Part shown: piece after piece, positions 1 to 10,574 of the stretch
Layout of the letters: each line of letters begins with the position of its first letter
Position numbering within the stretch: position 1 is the stretch's first letter
Origin: Limanda limanda
Taxonomy: Eukaryota; Chordata; Actinopteri; Pleuronectiformes; Pleuronectidae
NCBI RefSeq assembly: GCF_963576545.1
Contig: NW_026870560.1
Location: 994,501-1,058,500 of the forward strand
Length of the DNA: 64,000 nucleotides
Direction of reading: 5' to 3'
Translations under genes and position numbers: made by a program
Notes under the pieces: model-generated
The model's input: the letters and a program-made list of their open reading frames with translations, nothing else
What the model was told of the DNA's origin: nothing
Databases searched by the model: none

Positions 1-137
1 TTCGTCGGTCGACCTCTTCCAAAGGTCGTACAAGCTCGGGGATGGTACCAATCGATCCGCAGGACCCAAATTAGTCCAGATGCAACCACTTTCCAAGTCT
101 CTCCGACCTTCACAAAAAAAGTTATTCAAGAATATCT
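1..137 (+). repeat. Monomer B, truncated at left window edge
   Basis: The window opens at base 19 of a B monomer; its missing 18 bp lie outside. The B-specific GTCGAC and GGTACC sites are present, as is the 44-bp tail shared with A ending in AATATCT at 137. This copy reads TTCCAAAGG where most B copies read TTCCGAAGG, a variant also seen near 817 and 1135. The array clearly continues to the left of the window. Confidence 0.95.
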
Positions 138-158
138 CTTTCTCCTATGTGCTTTCAT

Positions 159-179
159 CCCTAACCCTAACCCTAACCC
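159..179 (-). repeat. Interstitial telomeric block (TTAGGG type), reference copy
   Basis: The plus strand reads (CCCTAA)3CCC, so the minus strand carries four GGG tracts separated by TTA. This is the vertebrate-type telomere motif, present once in each A monomer and absent from B. 261 of 289 complete A monomers have three CCCTAA units and 28 have two. Four G3 tracts with 3-nt loops fit the canonical intramolecular G-quadruplex pattern, and the plus strand fits an i-motif. Folding in cells is inference. The block is part of the repeating unit, so it spread by satellite amplification rather than by hundreds of separate telomere insertions. Confidence 0.95.
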
Positions 180-183
180 TTCC

Positions 184-274
184 GAAAGTCGGAGAAGCTC
201 AAGGATGGTACCGATCGATGCGCGCTACCCCATTTAGTGGGGGTAGAGCCTACTTGCAAGTCTCTCCGACCTTC
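184..274. other. Long inverted arms within monomer A (184-195 / 263-274)
   Basis: GAAAGTCGGAGA at monomer bases 47-58 is complementary in 11 of 12 positions to TCTCCGACCTTC at 126-137, leaving a 67-nt loop. In B the equivalent arms match in 10 of 12 positions with an uninterrupted GAAGGTCG/CGACCTTC core. The single A-arm mismatch becomes a U-G wobble in a minus-strand transcript. Each monomer therefore has a built-in dyad that could extrude as a cruciform or fold in RNA. Structure formation is inferred from complementarity only. Confidence 0.5.
225..246. other. Short inverted repeat in monomer A
   Basis: CTACCCC and GGGGTAG form a perfect 7-bp stem around an 8-nt loop (ATTTAGTG). Many A copies carry a change in one arm without a matching change in the other: CAACCCC, CTACCAC, GGGGCAG, GGAGTAG or GGGGTAA. 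The stem is therefore not maintained by compensation. It is recorded as a sequence property, not as a functional RNA. Confidence 0.55.
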
Positions 275-463
275 ACAAAAAAAGTTATTCAAGAATATCT
301 CTTTCTCCTATGTGCTTTCATCCCTAACCCTAACCCTAACCCTTCCGAAAGTCGGAGAAGCTCAAGGATGGTACCGATCGATGCGCGCAACCCCATTTAG
401 TGGGGGTAGAGCCTACTTGCAAGTCTCTCCGACCTTCACAAAAAAGGTTATTCAAGAATATCT

Positions 464-618
464 CCTCAGATTTGGGGGAATTTCGTCGGTCGACCTCTTC
501 CGAAGGTCGTACAAGCTCGGGGATGGTACCAATCGATCCGCAGGACCCAAATTAGTCCAGATGCAACCACTTTCCAAGTCTCTCCGACCTTCACAAAAAA
601 AGTTATTCAAGAATATCT
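464..618 (+). repeat. Monomer B, reference copy (155 bp)
   Basis: First complete B. Its 33-bp head begins CCTCAGATTTGGGGG, has a G5 run, and contains the 8-bp palindrome GGTCGACC with a GTCGAC (SalI) site not seen in A. The remaining 122 bp align without gaps to A 42-163. GGTACC lies at 62-67, ATCGAT at 69-74 and an A7 tract at 132-138, and the final 44 bp are identical to the A tail. No telomeric unit is present. B makes up 110 of about 400 monomers and is always flanked by A on both sides. Confidence 0.97.
491..509. other. Hairpin-capable inverted repeat in B head
   Basis: CGACCT and AGGTCG form a 6-bp stem with a 7-nt loop at B bases 28-46, overlapping the GGTCGACC palindrome. It competes with the longer dyad that uses the same GAAGGTCG arm. 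A loop-side variant (CTTCCAAAGG or CTTTCAAAGG) occurs in some B copies and leaves the stem intact. Confidence 0.5.
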
Positions 619-2705
619 CTTTCTCCTATGTGCTTTCATCCCTAACCCTAACCCTAACCCTTCCGAAAGTCGGAGAAGCTCAAGGATGGTACCGATCGAT
701 GCGCGCTACCCCATTTAGTGGGGGTAGAGCCTACTTGCAAGTCTCTCCGACCTTCACAAAAAAAGTTATTCAAGAATATCTCCTCAGATTTGGGGGAATT
801 TCGTCGGTCGACCTCTTCCAAAGGTCGTACAAGCTCGGGGATGGTACCAATCGATCCGCAGGACCCAAATTAGTCCAGATGCAACCACTTTCCAAGTCTC
901 TCCGACCTTCACAAAAAAAGTTATTCAAGAATATCTCTTTCTCCTATGTGCTTTCATCCCTAACCCTAACCCTAACCCTTCCGAAAGTCGGAGAAGCTCA
1001 AGGATGGTACCGATCGATGCGCGTTACCCCATTTAGTGGGGGTAGAGCCTACTTGCAAGTCTCTCCGACCTTCACAAAAAAAGTTATTCAAGAATATCTC
1101 CTCAGATTTGGGGGAATTTCGTCGGTCGACCTCTTCCAAAGGTCGTACAAGCTCGGGGATGGTACCAATCGATCCGCAGGACCCAAATTAGTCCAGATGC
1201 AACCACTTTCCAAGTCTCTCCGACCTTCACAAAAAAAGTTATTCAAGAATATCTCTTTCTCCTATGTGCTTTCATCCCTAACCCTAACCCTAACCCTTCC
1301 GAAAGTCGGAGAAGCTCAAGGATGGTACCGATCGATGCGCGCTACCCCATTTAGTGGGGGTAGAGCCTACTTGCAAGTCTCTCCGACCTTCACAAAAAAA
1401 GTTATTCAAGAATATCTCTTTCTCCTATGTGCTTTCATCCCTAACCCTAACCCTAACCCTTCCGAAAGTCGGAGAAGCTCAAGGATGGTACCGATCGATG
1501 CGCGCAACCCCATTTAGTGGGGGTAGAGCCTACTTGCAAGTCTCTCCGACCTTCACAAAAAAGGTTATTCAAGAATATCTCCTCAGATTTGGGGGAATTT
1601 CGTCGGTCGACCTCTTCCGAAGGTCGTACAAGCTCGGGGATGGTACCAATCGATCCGCAGGACCCAAATTAGTCCAGATGCAACCACTTTCCAAGTCTCT
1701 CCGACCTTCACAAAAAAAGTTATTCAAGAATATCTCTTTCTCCTATGTGCTTTCATCCCTAACCCTAACCCTAACCCTTCCGAAAGTCGGAGAAGCTCAA
1801 GGATGGTACCGATCGATGCGCGCTACCCCATTTAGTGGGGGTAGAGCCTACTTGCAAGTCTCTCCGACCTTCACAAAAAAAGTTATTCAAGAATATCTCC
1901 TCAGATTTGGGGGAATTTCGTCGGTCGACCTCTTCCAAAGGTCGTACAAGCTCGGGGATGGTACCAATCGATCCGCAGGACCCAAATTAGTCCAGATGCA
2001 ACCACTTTCCAAGTCTCTCCGACCTTCACAAAAAAAGTTATTCAAGAATATCTCTTTCTCCTATGTGCTTTCATCCCTAACCCTAACCCTAACCCTTCCG
2101 AAAGTCGGAGAAGCTCAAGGATGGTACCGATCGATGCGCGCTACCCCATTTAGTGGGGGTAGAGCCTACTTGCAAGTCTCTCCGACCTTCACAAAAAAAG
2201 TTATTCAAGAATATCTCTTTCTCCTATGTGCTTTCATCCCTAACCCTAACCCTAACCCTTCAGAAAGTCGGAGAAGCTCAAGGATGGTACCGATCGATGC
2301 GCGCTACCCCATTTAGTGGGGGTAAAGCCTACTTGCAAGTCTCTCCGACCTTCACAAAAAAAGTTATTCAAGAATATCTCTTTCTCCTATGTGCTTTCAT
2401 CCCTAACCCTAACCCTAACCCTTCCGAAAGTCGGAGAAGCTCAAGGATGGTACCGATCGATGTGCGCTACCCCATTTAGTGGGGGTAAAGCCTACTTGCA
2501 AGTCTCTCCGACCTTCACAAAAAAAGTTATTCAAGAATATCTCTTTCTCCTATGTGCTTTCATCCCTAACCCTAACCCTAACCCTTCCAAAAGTCGGAGA
2601 AGCTCAAGGATGGTACTGATCGATGCGCGCAACCCCATTTAGTGGGGGTAGAGCCTACTTGCAAGTCTCTCCGACCTTCACAAAAAAAGTTATTCAAGAA
2701 TATCT

Positions 2706-5700
2706 CCTCAGATTTGGGGGAATTTCGTCGGTCGACCTCTTCCGAAGGTCGTACAAGCTCGGGGATGGTACCAATCGATCTGCAGGACCCAAATTAGTCC
2801 AGATGCAACCACTTTCCAAGTCTCTCCGACCTTCACAAAAAAAGTTATTCAAGAATATCTCTTTCTCCTATGTGCTTTCATCCCTAACCCTAACCCTAAC
2901 CCTTCCGAAAGTCGGAGAAGCTCAAGGATGGTACTGATCGATGCGCGCAACCCCATTTAGTGGGGGTAGAGCCTACTTGCAAGTCTCTCCGACCTTCACA
3001 AAAAAAGTTATTCAAGAATATCTCCTCAGATTTGGGGGAATTTCGTCGGTCGACCTCTTCCGAAGGTCGTACAAGCTCGGGGATGGTACCAATCGATCTG
3101 CAGGACCCAAATTAGTCCAGATGCAACCACTTTCCAAGTCTCTCCGACCTTCACAAAAAAAGTTATTCAAGAATATCTCTTTCTCCTATGTGCTTTCATC
3201 CCTAACCCTAACCCTAACCCTTCCGAAAGTCGGAGAAGCTCAAGGATGGTACCGATCGATGCGCGCTACCCCATTTAGTGGGGGTAGAGCCTACTTGCAA
3301 GTCTCTCCGACCTTCACAAAAAAAGTTATTCAAGAATATCTCTTTCTCCTATGTGCTTTCATCCCTAACCCTAACCCTAACCCTTCCGAAAGTCGGAGAA
3401 GCTCAAGGATGGTACCGATCGATGCGCGCTACCCCATTTAGTGGGGGTAGAGCCTACTTGCAAGTCTCTCCGACCTTCACAAAAAAAGTTATTCAAGAAT
3501 ATCTCCTCAGATTTGGGGGAATTTCGTCGGTCGACCTCTTCCGAAGGTCGTACAAGCTCGGGGATGGTACCAATCGATCCGCAGGACCCAAATTAGTCCA
3601 GATGCAACCACTTTCCAAGTCTCTCCGACCTTCACAAAAAAAGTTATTCAAGAATATCTCTTTCTCCTATGTGCTTTCATCCCTAACCCTAACCCTAACC
3701 CTTCCGAAAGTCGGAGAAGCTCAAGGATGGTACCGATCGATGCGCGCTACCCCATTTAGTGGGGGTAGAGCCTACTTGCAAGTCTCTCCGACCTTCACAA
3801 AAAAAGTTATTCAAGAATATCTCTTTCTCCTATGTGCTTTCATCCCTAACCCTAACCCTAACCCTTCAGAAAGTCGGAGAAGCTCAAGGATGGTACCGAT
3901 CGATGCGCGCTACCCCATTTAGTGGGGGTAGAGCCTACTTGCAAGTCTCTCCGACCTTCACAAAAAAAGTTATTCAAGAATATCTCTTTCTCCTATGTGC
4001 TTTCATCCCTAACCCTAACCCTAACCCTTCCGAAAGTCGGAGAAGCTCAAGGATGGTACCGATCGATGCGCGCTACCCCATTTAGTGGGGGTAGAGCCTA
4101 CTTGCAAGTCTCTCCGACCTTCACAAAAAAAGTTATTCAAGAATATCTCTTTCTCCTATGTGCTTTCATCCCTAACCCTAACCCTAACCCTTCCAAAAGT
4201 CGGAGAAGCTCAAGGATGGTACTGATCGATGCGCGCAACCCCATTTAGTGGGGGTAGAGCCTACTTGCAAGTCTCTCCGACCTTCACAAAAAAAGTTATT
4301 CAAGAATATCTCCTCAGATTTGGGGGAATTTCGTCGGTCGACCTCTTCCGAAGGTCGTACAAGCTCGGGGATGGTACCAATCGATCTGCAGGACCCAAAT
4401 TAGTCCAGATGCAACCACTTTCCAAGTCTCTCCGACCTTCACAAAAAAAGTTATTCAAGAATATCTCTTTCTCCTATGTGCTTTCATCCCTAACCCTAAC
4501 CCTAACCCTTCCGAAAGTCGGAGAAGCTCAAGGATGGTACTGATCGATGCGCGCAACCCCATTTAGTGGGGGTAGAGCCTACTTGCAAGTCTCTCCGACC
4601 TTCACAAAAAAAGTTATTCAAGAATATCTCCTCAGATTTGGGGGAATTTCGTCGGTCGACCTCTTCCGAAGGTCGTACAAGCTCGGGGATGGTACCAATC
4701 GATCTGCAGGACCCAAATTAGTCCAGATGCAACCACTTTCCAAGTCTCTCCGACCTTCACAAAAAAAGTTATTCAAGAATATCTCTTTCTCCTATGTGCT
4801 TTCATCCCTAACCCTAACCCTAACCCTTCCGAAAGTCGGAGAAGCTCAAGGATGGTACCGATCGATGCGCGCTACCCCATTTAGTGGGGGTAGAGCCTAC
4901 TTGCAAGTCTCTCCGACCTTCACAAAAAAAGTTATTCAAGAATATCTCTTTCTCCTATGTGCTTTCATCCCTAACCCTAACCCTAACCCTTCCGAAAGTC
5001 GGAGAAGCTCAAGGATGGTACCGATCGATGCGCGCTACCCCATTTAGTGGGGGTAGAGCCTACTTGCAAGTCTCTCCGACCTTCACAAAAAAAGTTATTC
5101 AAGAATATCTCCTCAGATTTGGGGGAATTTCGTCGGTCGACCTCTTCCGAAGGTCGTACAAGCTCGGGGATGGTACCAATCGATCCGCAGGACCCAAATT
5201 AGTCCAGATGCAACCACTTTCCAAGTCTCTCCGACCTTCACAAAAAAAGTTATTCAAGAATATCTCTTTCTCCTATGTGCTTTCATCCCTAACCCTAACC
5301 CTAACCCTTCCGAAAGTCGGAGAAGCTCAAGGATGGTACCGATCGATGCGCGCTACCCCATTTAGTGGGGGTAGAGCCTACTTGCAAGTCTCTCCGACCT
5401 TCACAAAAAAAGTTATTCAAGAATATCTCTTTCTCCTATGTGCTTTCATCCCTAACCCTAACCCTAACCCTTCCGAAAGTCGGAGAAGCTCAAGGATGGT
5501 ACTGATCGATGCGCGCTACCCCATTTAGTGGGGGTAGAGCCTACTTGCAAGTCTCTCCGACCTTCACAAAAAAAGTTATTCAAGAATATCTCTTTCTCCT
5601 ATGTGCTTTCATCCCTAACCCTAACCCTAACCCTTCCGAAAGTCGGAGAAGCTCAAGGATGGTACCGATCGATGCGCGCTACCCCATTTAGTGGGGGTAG

Positions 5701-8700
5701 AGCCTACTTGCAAGTCTCTCCGACCTTCACAAAAAAAGTTATTCAAGAATATCTCTTTCTCCTATGTGCTTTCATCCCTAACCCTAACCCTAACCCTTCC
5801 AAAAGTCGGAGAAGCTCAAGGATGGTACTGATCGATGCGCGCAACCCCATTTAGTGGGGGTAGAGCCTACTTGCAAGTCTCTCCGACCTTCACAAAAAAA
5901 GTTATTCAAGAATATCTCCTCAGATTTGGGGGAATTTCGTCGGTCGACCTCTTCCGAAGGTCGTACAAGCTCGGGGATGGTACCAATCGATCTGCAGGAC
6001 CCAAATTAGTCCAGATGCAACCACTTTCCAAGTCTCTCCGACCTTCACAAAAAAAGTTATTCAAGAATATCTCTTTCTCCTATGTGCTTTCATCCCTAAC
6101 CCTAACCCTAACCCTTCCGAAAGTCGGAGAAGCTCAAGGATGGTACTGATCGATGCGCGCAACCCCATTTAGTGGGGGTAGAGCCTACTTGCAAGTCTCT
6201 CCGACCTTCACAAAAAAAGTTATTCAAGAATATCTCCTCAGATTTGGGGGAATTTCGTCGGTCGACCTCTTCCGAAGGTCGTACAAGCTCGGGGATGGTA
6301 CCAATCGATCTGCAGGACCCAAATTAGTCCAGATGCAACCACTTTCCAAGTCTCTCCGACCTTCACAAAAAAAGTTATTCAAGAATATCTCTTTCTCCTA
6401 TGTGCTTTCATCCCTAACCCTAACCCTAACCCTTCCGAAAGTCGGAGAAGCTCAAGGATGGTACCGATCGATGCGCGCTACCCCATTTAGTGGGGGTAGA
6501 GCCTACTTGCAAGTCTCTCCGACCTTCACAAAAAAAGTTATTCAAGAATATCTCTTTCTCCTATGTGCTTTCATCCCTAACCCTAACCCTAACCCTTCCG
6601 AAAGTCGGAGAAGCTCAAGGATGGTACCGATCGATGCGCGCTACCCCATTTAGTGGGGGTAGAGCCTACTTGCAAGTCTCTCCGACCTTCACAAAAAAAG
6701 TTATTCAAGAATATCTCCTCAGATTTGGGGGAATTTCGTCGGTCGACCTCTTCCGAAGGTCGTACAAGCTCGGGGATGGTACCAATCGATCCGCAGGACC
6801 CAAATTAGTCCAGATGCAACCACTTTCCAAGTCTCTCCGACCTTCACAAAAAAAGTTATTCAAGAATATCTCTTTCTCCTATGTGCTTTCATCCCTAACC
6901 CTAACCCTAACCCTTCCGAAAGTCGGAGAAGCTCAAGGATGGTACCGATCGATGCGCGCTACCCCATTTAGTGGGGGTAGAGCCTACTTGCAAGTCTCTC
7001 CGACCTTCACAAAAAAAGTTATTCAAGAATATCTCTTTCTCCTATGTGCTTTCATCCCTAACCCTAACCCTAACCCTTCAGAAAGTCGGAGAAGCTCAAG
7101 GATGGTACCGATCGATGCGCGCTACCCCATTTAGTGGGGGTAGAGCCTACTTGCAAGTCTCTCCGACCTTCACAAAAAAAGTTATTCAAGAATATCTCTT
7201 TCTCCTATGTGCTTTCATCCCTAACCCTAACCCTAACCCTTCCGAAAGTCGGAGAAGCTCAAGGATGGTACCGATCGATGCGCGCTACCCCATTTAGTGG
7301 GGGTAGAGCCTACTTGCAAGTCTCTCCGACCTTCACAAAAAAAGTTATTCAAGAATATCTCTTTCTCCTATGTGCTTTCATCCCTAACCCTAACCCTAAC
7401 CCTTCCAAAAGTCGGAGAAGCTCAAGGATGGTACTGATCGATGCGCGCAACCCCATTTAGTGGGGGTAGAGCCTACTTGCAAGTCTCTCCGACCTTCACA
7501 AAAAAAGTTATTCAAGAATATCTCCTCAGATTTGGGGGAATTTCGTCGGTCGACCTCTTCCGAAGGTCGTACAAGCTCGGGGATGGTACCAATCGATCTG
7601 CAGGACCCAAATTAGTCCAGATGCAACCACTTTCCAAGTCTCTCCGACCTTCACAAAAAAAGTTATTCAAGAATATCTCTTTCTCCTATGTGCTTTCATC
7701 CCTAACCCTAACCCTAACCCTTCCGAAAGTCGGAGAAGCTCAAGGATGGTACTGATCGATGCGCGCAACCCCATTTAGTGGGGGTAGAGCCTACTTGCAA
7801 GTCTCTCCGACCTTCACAAAAAAAGTTATTCAAGAATATCTCCTCAGATTTGGGGGAATTTCGTCGGTCGACCTCTTCCGAAGGTCGTACAAGCTCGGGG
7901 ATGGTACCAATCGATCTGCAGGACCCAAATTAGTCCAGATGCAACCACTTTCCAAGTCTCTCCGACCTTCACAAAAAAAGTTATTCAAGAATATCTCTTT
8001 CTCCTATGTGCTTTCATCCCTAACCCTAACCCTAACCCTTCCGAAAGTCGGAGAAGCTCAAGGATGGTACCGATCGATGCGCGCTACCCCATTTAGTGGG
8101 GGTAGAGCCTACTTGCAAGTCTCTCCGACCTTCACAAAAAAAGTTATTCAAGAATATCTCTTTCTCCTATGTGCTTTCATCCCTAACCCTAACCCTAACC
8201 CTTCCGAAAGTCGGAGAAGCTCAAGGATGGTACCGATCGATGCGCGCTACCCCATTTAGTGGGGGTAGAGCCTACTTGCAAGTCTCTCCGACCTTCACAA
8301 AAAAAGTTATTCAAGAATATCTCCTCAGATTTGGGGGAATTTCGTCGGTCGACCTCTTCCGAAGGTCGTACAAGCTCGGGGATGGTACCAATCGATCCGC
8401 AGGACCCAAATTAGTCCAGATGCAACCACTTTCCAAGTCTCTCCGACCTTCACAAAAAAAGTTATTCAAGAATATCTCTTTCTCCTATGTGCTTTCATCC
8501 CTAACCCTAACCCTAACCCTTCCGAAAGTCGGAGAAGCTCAAGGATGGTACCGATCGATGCGCGCTACCCCATTTAGTGGGGGTAGAGCCTACTTGCAAG
8601 TCTCTCCGACCTTCACAAAAAAAGTTATTCAAGAATATCTCTTTCTCCTATGTGCTTTCATCCCTAACCCTAACCCTAACCCTTCCGAAAGTCGGAGAAG

Positions 8701-9129
8701 CTCAAGGATGGTACTGATCGATGCGCGCTACCCCATTTAGTGGGGGTAGAGCCTACTTGCAAGTCTCTCCGACCTTCACAAAAAAAGTTATTCAAGAATA
8801 TCTCTTTCTCCTATGTGCTTTCATCCCTAACCCTAACCCTAACCCTTCCGAAAGTCGGAGAAGCTCAAGGATGGTACCGATCGATGCGCGCTACCCCATT
8901 TAGTGGGGGTAGAGCCTACTTGCAAGTCTCTCCGACCTTCACAAAAAAAGTTATTCAAGAATATCTCTTTCTCCTATGTGCTTTCATCCCTAACCCTAAC
9001 CCTAACCCTTCCGAAAGTCGGAGAAGCTCAAGGATGGTACTGATCGATGCGCGCAACCCCATTTAGTGGGGGTAGAGCCTACTTGCAAGTCTCTCCGACC
9101 TTCACAAAAAAAGTTATTCAAGAATATCT
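2706..9129 (+). repeat. Four-copy 1606-bp higher-order repeat
   Basis: Units start at 2706, 4312, 5918 and 7524. Each is ten monomers: B, one A, B, two A, B, four A (7 x 163 + 3 x 155 = 1606). Single-base markers alternate. The TTCAGAAAG variant lies in units 1 and 3 (3865 and 7077), while GGTACTGATCG followed by GCGCTACC lies in units 2 and 4 (5498 and 8710). The true recent amplification unit is therefore 3212 bp, copied twice. The B copies that open each unit and its second B mostly carry CTGCAG (CGATCTGCAGG), creating a PstI-type site uncommon elsewhere. All A copies here have three telomeric units. Confidence 0.93.
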
Positions 9130-10574
9130 CCTCAGATTTGGGGGAATTTCGTCGGTCGACCTCTTCCGAAGGTCGTACAAGCTCGGGGATGGTACCAATC
9201 GATCCGCAGGACCCAAATTAGTCCAGATGCAACCACTTTCCAAGTCTCTCCGACCTTCACAAAAAAAGTTATTCAAGAATATCTCTTTCTCCTATGTGCT
9301 TTCATCCCTAACCCTAACCCTTCCGAAAGTCGGAGAAGCTCAAGGATGGTACCGATCGATGCGCGCTACCCCATTTAGTGGGGGTAGAGCCTACTTGCAA
9401 GTCTCTCCGACCTTCACAAAAAAAGTTATTCAAGAATATCTCTTTCTCCTATGTGCTTTCATCCCTAACCCTAACCCTAACCCTTCCGAAAGTCGGAGAA
9501 GCTCAAGGATGGTACCGATCGATGCGCGCTACCCCATTTAGTGGGGGTAGAGCCTACTTGCAAGTCTCTCCGACCTTCACAAAAAAAGTTATTCAAGAAT
9601 ATCTCTTTCTCCTATGTGCTTTCATCCCTAACCCTAACCCTAACCCTTCCGAAAGTCGGAGAAGCTCAAGGATGGTACCGATCGATGCGCGCTACCCCAT
9701 TTAGTGGGGGTAGAGCCTACTTGCAAGTCTCTCCGACCTTCACAAAAAAAGTTATTCAAGAATATCTCCTCAGATTTGGGGGAATTTCGTCGGTCGACCT
9801 CTTCCGAAGGTCGTACAAGCTCGGGGATGGTACCAATCGATCCGCAGGACCCAAATTAGTCCAGATGCAACCACTTTCCAAGTCTCTCCGACCTTCACAA
9901 AAAAAGTTATTCAAGAATATCTCTTTCTCCTATGTGCTTTCATCCCTAACCCTAACCCTAACCCTTCCGAAAGTCGGAGAAGCTCAAGGATGGTACCGAT
10001 CGATGCGCGCTACCCCATTTAGTGGGGGTAGAGCCTACTTGCAAGTCTCTCCGACCTTCACAAAAAAAGTTATTCAAGAATATCTCTTTCTCCTATGTGC
10101 TTTCATCCCTAACCCTAACCCTAACCCTTCCGAAAGTCGGAGAAGCTCAAGGATGGTACTGATCGATGCGCGCTACCCCATTTAGTGGGGGTAGAGCCTA
10201 CTTGCAAGTCTCTCCGACCTTCACAAAAAAAGTTATTCAAGAATATCTCTTTCTCCTATGTGCTTTCATCCCTAACCCTAACCCTAACCCTTCCGAAAGT
10301 CGGAGAAGCTCAAGGATGGTACCGATCGATGCGCGCTACCCCATTTAGTGGGGGTAGAGCCTACTTGCAAGTCTCTCCGACCTTCACAAAAAAAGTTATT
10401 CAAGAATATCTCTTTCTCCTATGTGCTTTCATCCCTAACCCTAACCCTAACCCTTCCGAAAGTCGGAGAAGCTCAAGGATGGTACTGATCGATGCGCGCA
10501 ACCCCATTTAGTGGGGGTAGAGCCTACTTGCAAGTCTCTCCGACCTTCACAAAAAAAGTTATTCAAGAATATCT
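9130..10574 (+). repeat. Transition block with a 1445-bp period
   Basis: B starts at 9130 and 9768 give A runs of 3 and 4. Positions 8323 to 9768 and 9130 to 10575 are both 1445 bp apart, so this block repeats the end of the preceding one with one monomer pattern change. It includes the first two-unit A of the window. The order B(4A)B(3A)B(4A)B suggests unequal exchange out of register with the 1606-bp array. Confidence 0.85.
9285..9441 (+). repeat. Short monomer A with two telomeric units (157 bp), reference copy
   Basis: First of 28 A monomers in which the telomeric block is (CCCTAA)2CCC, 6 bp shorter and otherwise ordinary. It keeps three C3 tracts, one fewer than needed for a canonical single-strand quadruplex. 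None occurs in the first 9.2 kb. They are common from 9.3 to 16.4 kb and again from about 46 kb onward, very often as the first A after a B. Confidence 0.95.

Larger units (their letters stand above)
138..300 (+). repeat. Monomer A, reference copy (163 bp)
   Basis: Example of the commoner monomer. Bases 1-41 form a head found only in A, starting CTTTCTCCTATGTGC and running into (CCCTAA)3CCC at monomer bases 22-42. Next come a CTTCCGAAAGTCGG block, GGTACC at 70-75, the overlapping palindromes CGATCG, ATCGAT and GCGCGC at 75-88, a CTACCCC/GGGGTAG inverted repeat at 88-94 and 103-109, and a 44-bp tail at 120-163 holding an A7 tract. Bases 42-163 align without gaps to B 34-155 at about 81% identity (99 of 122 by eye): about 83% in the first 46 bp, about 53% in the next 32 bp, and 100% in the tail. 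It is thus a sister of B with a different head. Codes for nothing recognisable. Confidence 0.97.
1..2705 (+). repeat. Irregular left block with an 1117-bp period
   Basis: B starts at 464, 782, 1100, 1581, 1899 and 2706 give A-run lengths 2,1,1,2,1,4. Offsets 464 to 1581 and 782 to 1899 are both 1117 bp (318+318+481), and the rare tail variant AAAAAAGGTTA near 443 recurs near 1560, also 1117 bp on. About one and a half copies of an 1117-bp higher-order unit remain before the 1606-bp pattern takes over. Several B copies here share the TTCCAAAGG variant, uncommon in the rest of the window. Confidence 0.85.

Noticed and set aside
159..179. True chromosome end or de novo telomere addition site
   Set aside because: Blocks are limited to two or three units, lie at a fixed position inside a repeating monomer, and are followed each time by the same satellite body.
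225..246. CTACCCC/GGGGTAG hairpin as a conserved RNA element
   Set aside because: Frequent one-sided variants (CAACCCC, CTACCAC, GGGGCAG, GGAGTAG, GGGGTAA) break the stem without compensation.
464..618. CENP-B box in the B head (TTTCGTCGGTCGACC resembles its start)
   Set aside because: The required A and CGGG positions of the box are not met on either strand in A or B, so a centromeric role by this criterion is unsupported.
237..1517. Open reading frame of 426 codons and dozens of similar shorter ones on the plus strand
   Set aside because: They follow satellite periodicity exactly, overlap each other in different frames, start at GTG or internal ATG inside the repeat, contain no recognised domain, and are explained by the 318-bp dimer being a multiple of three.
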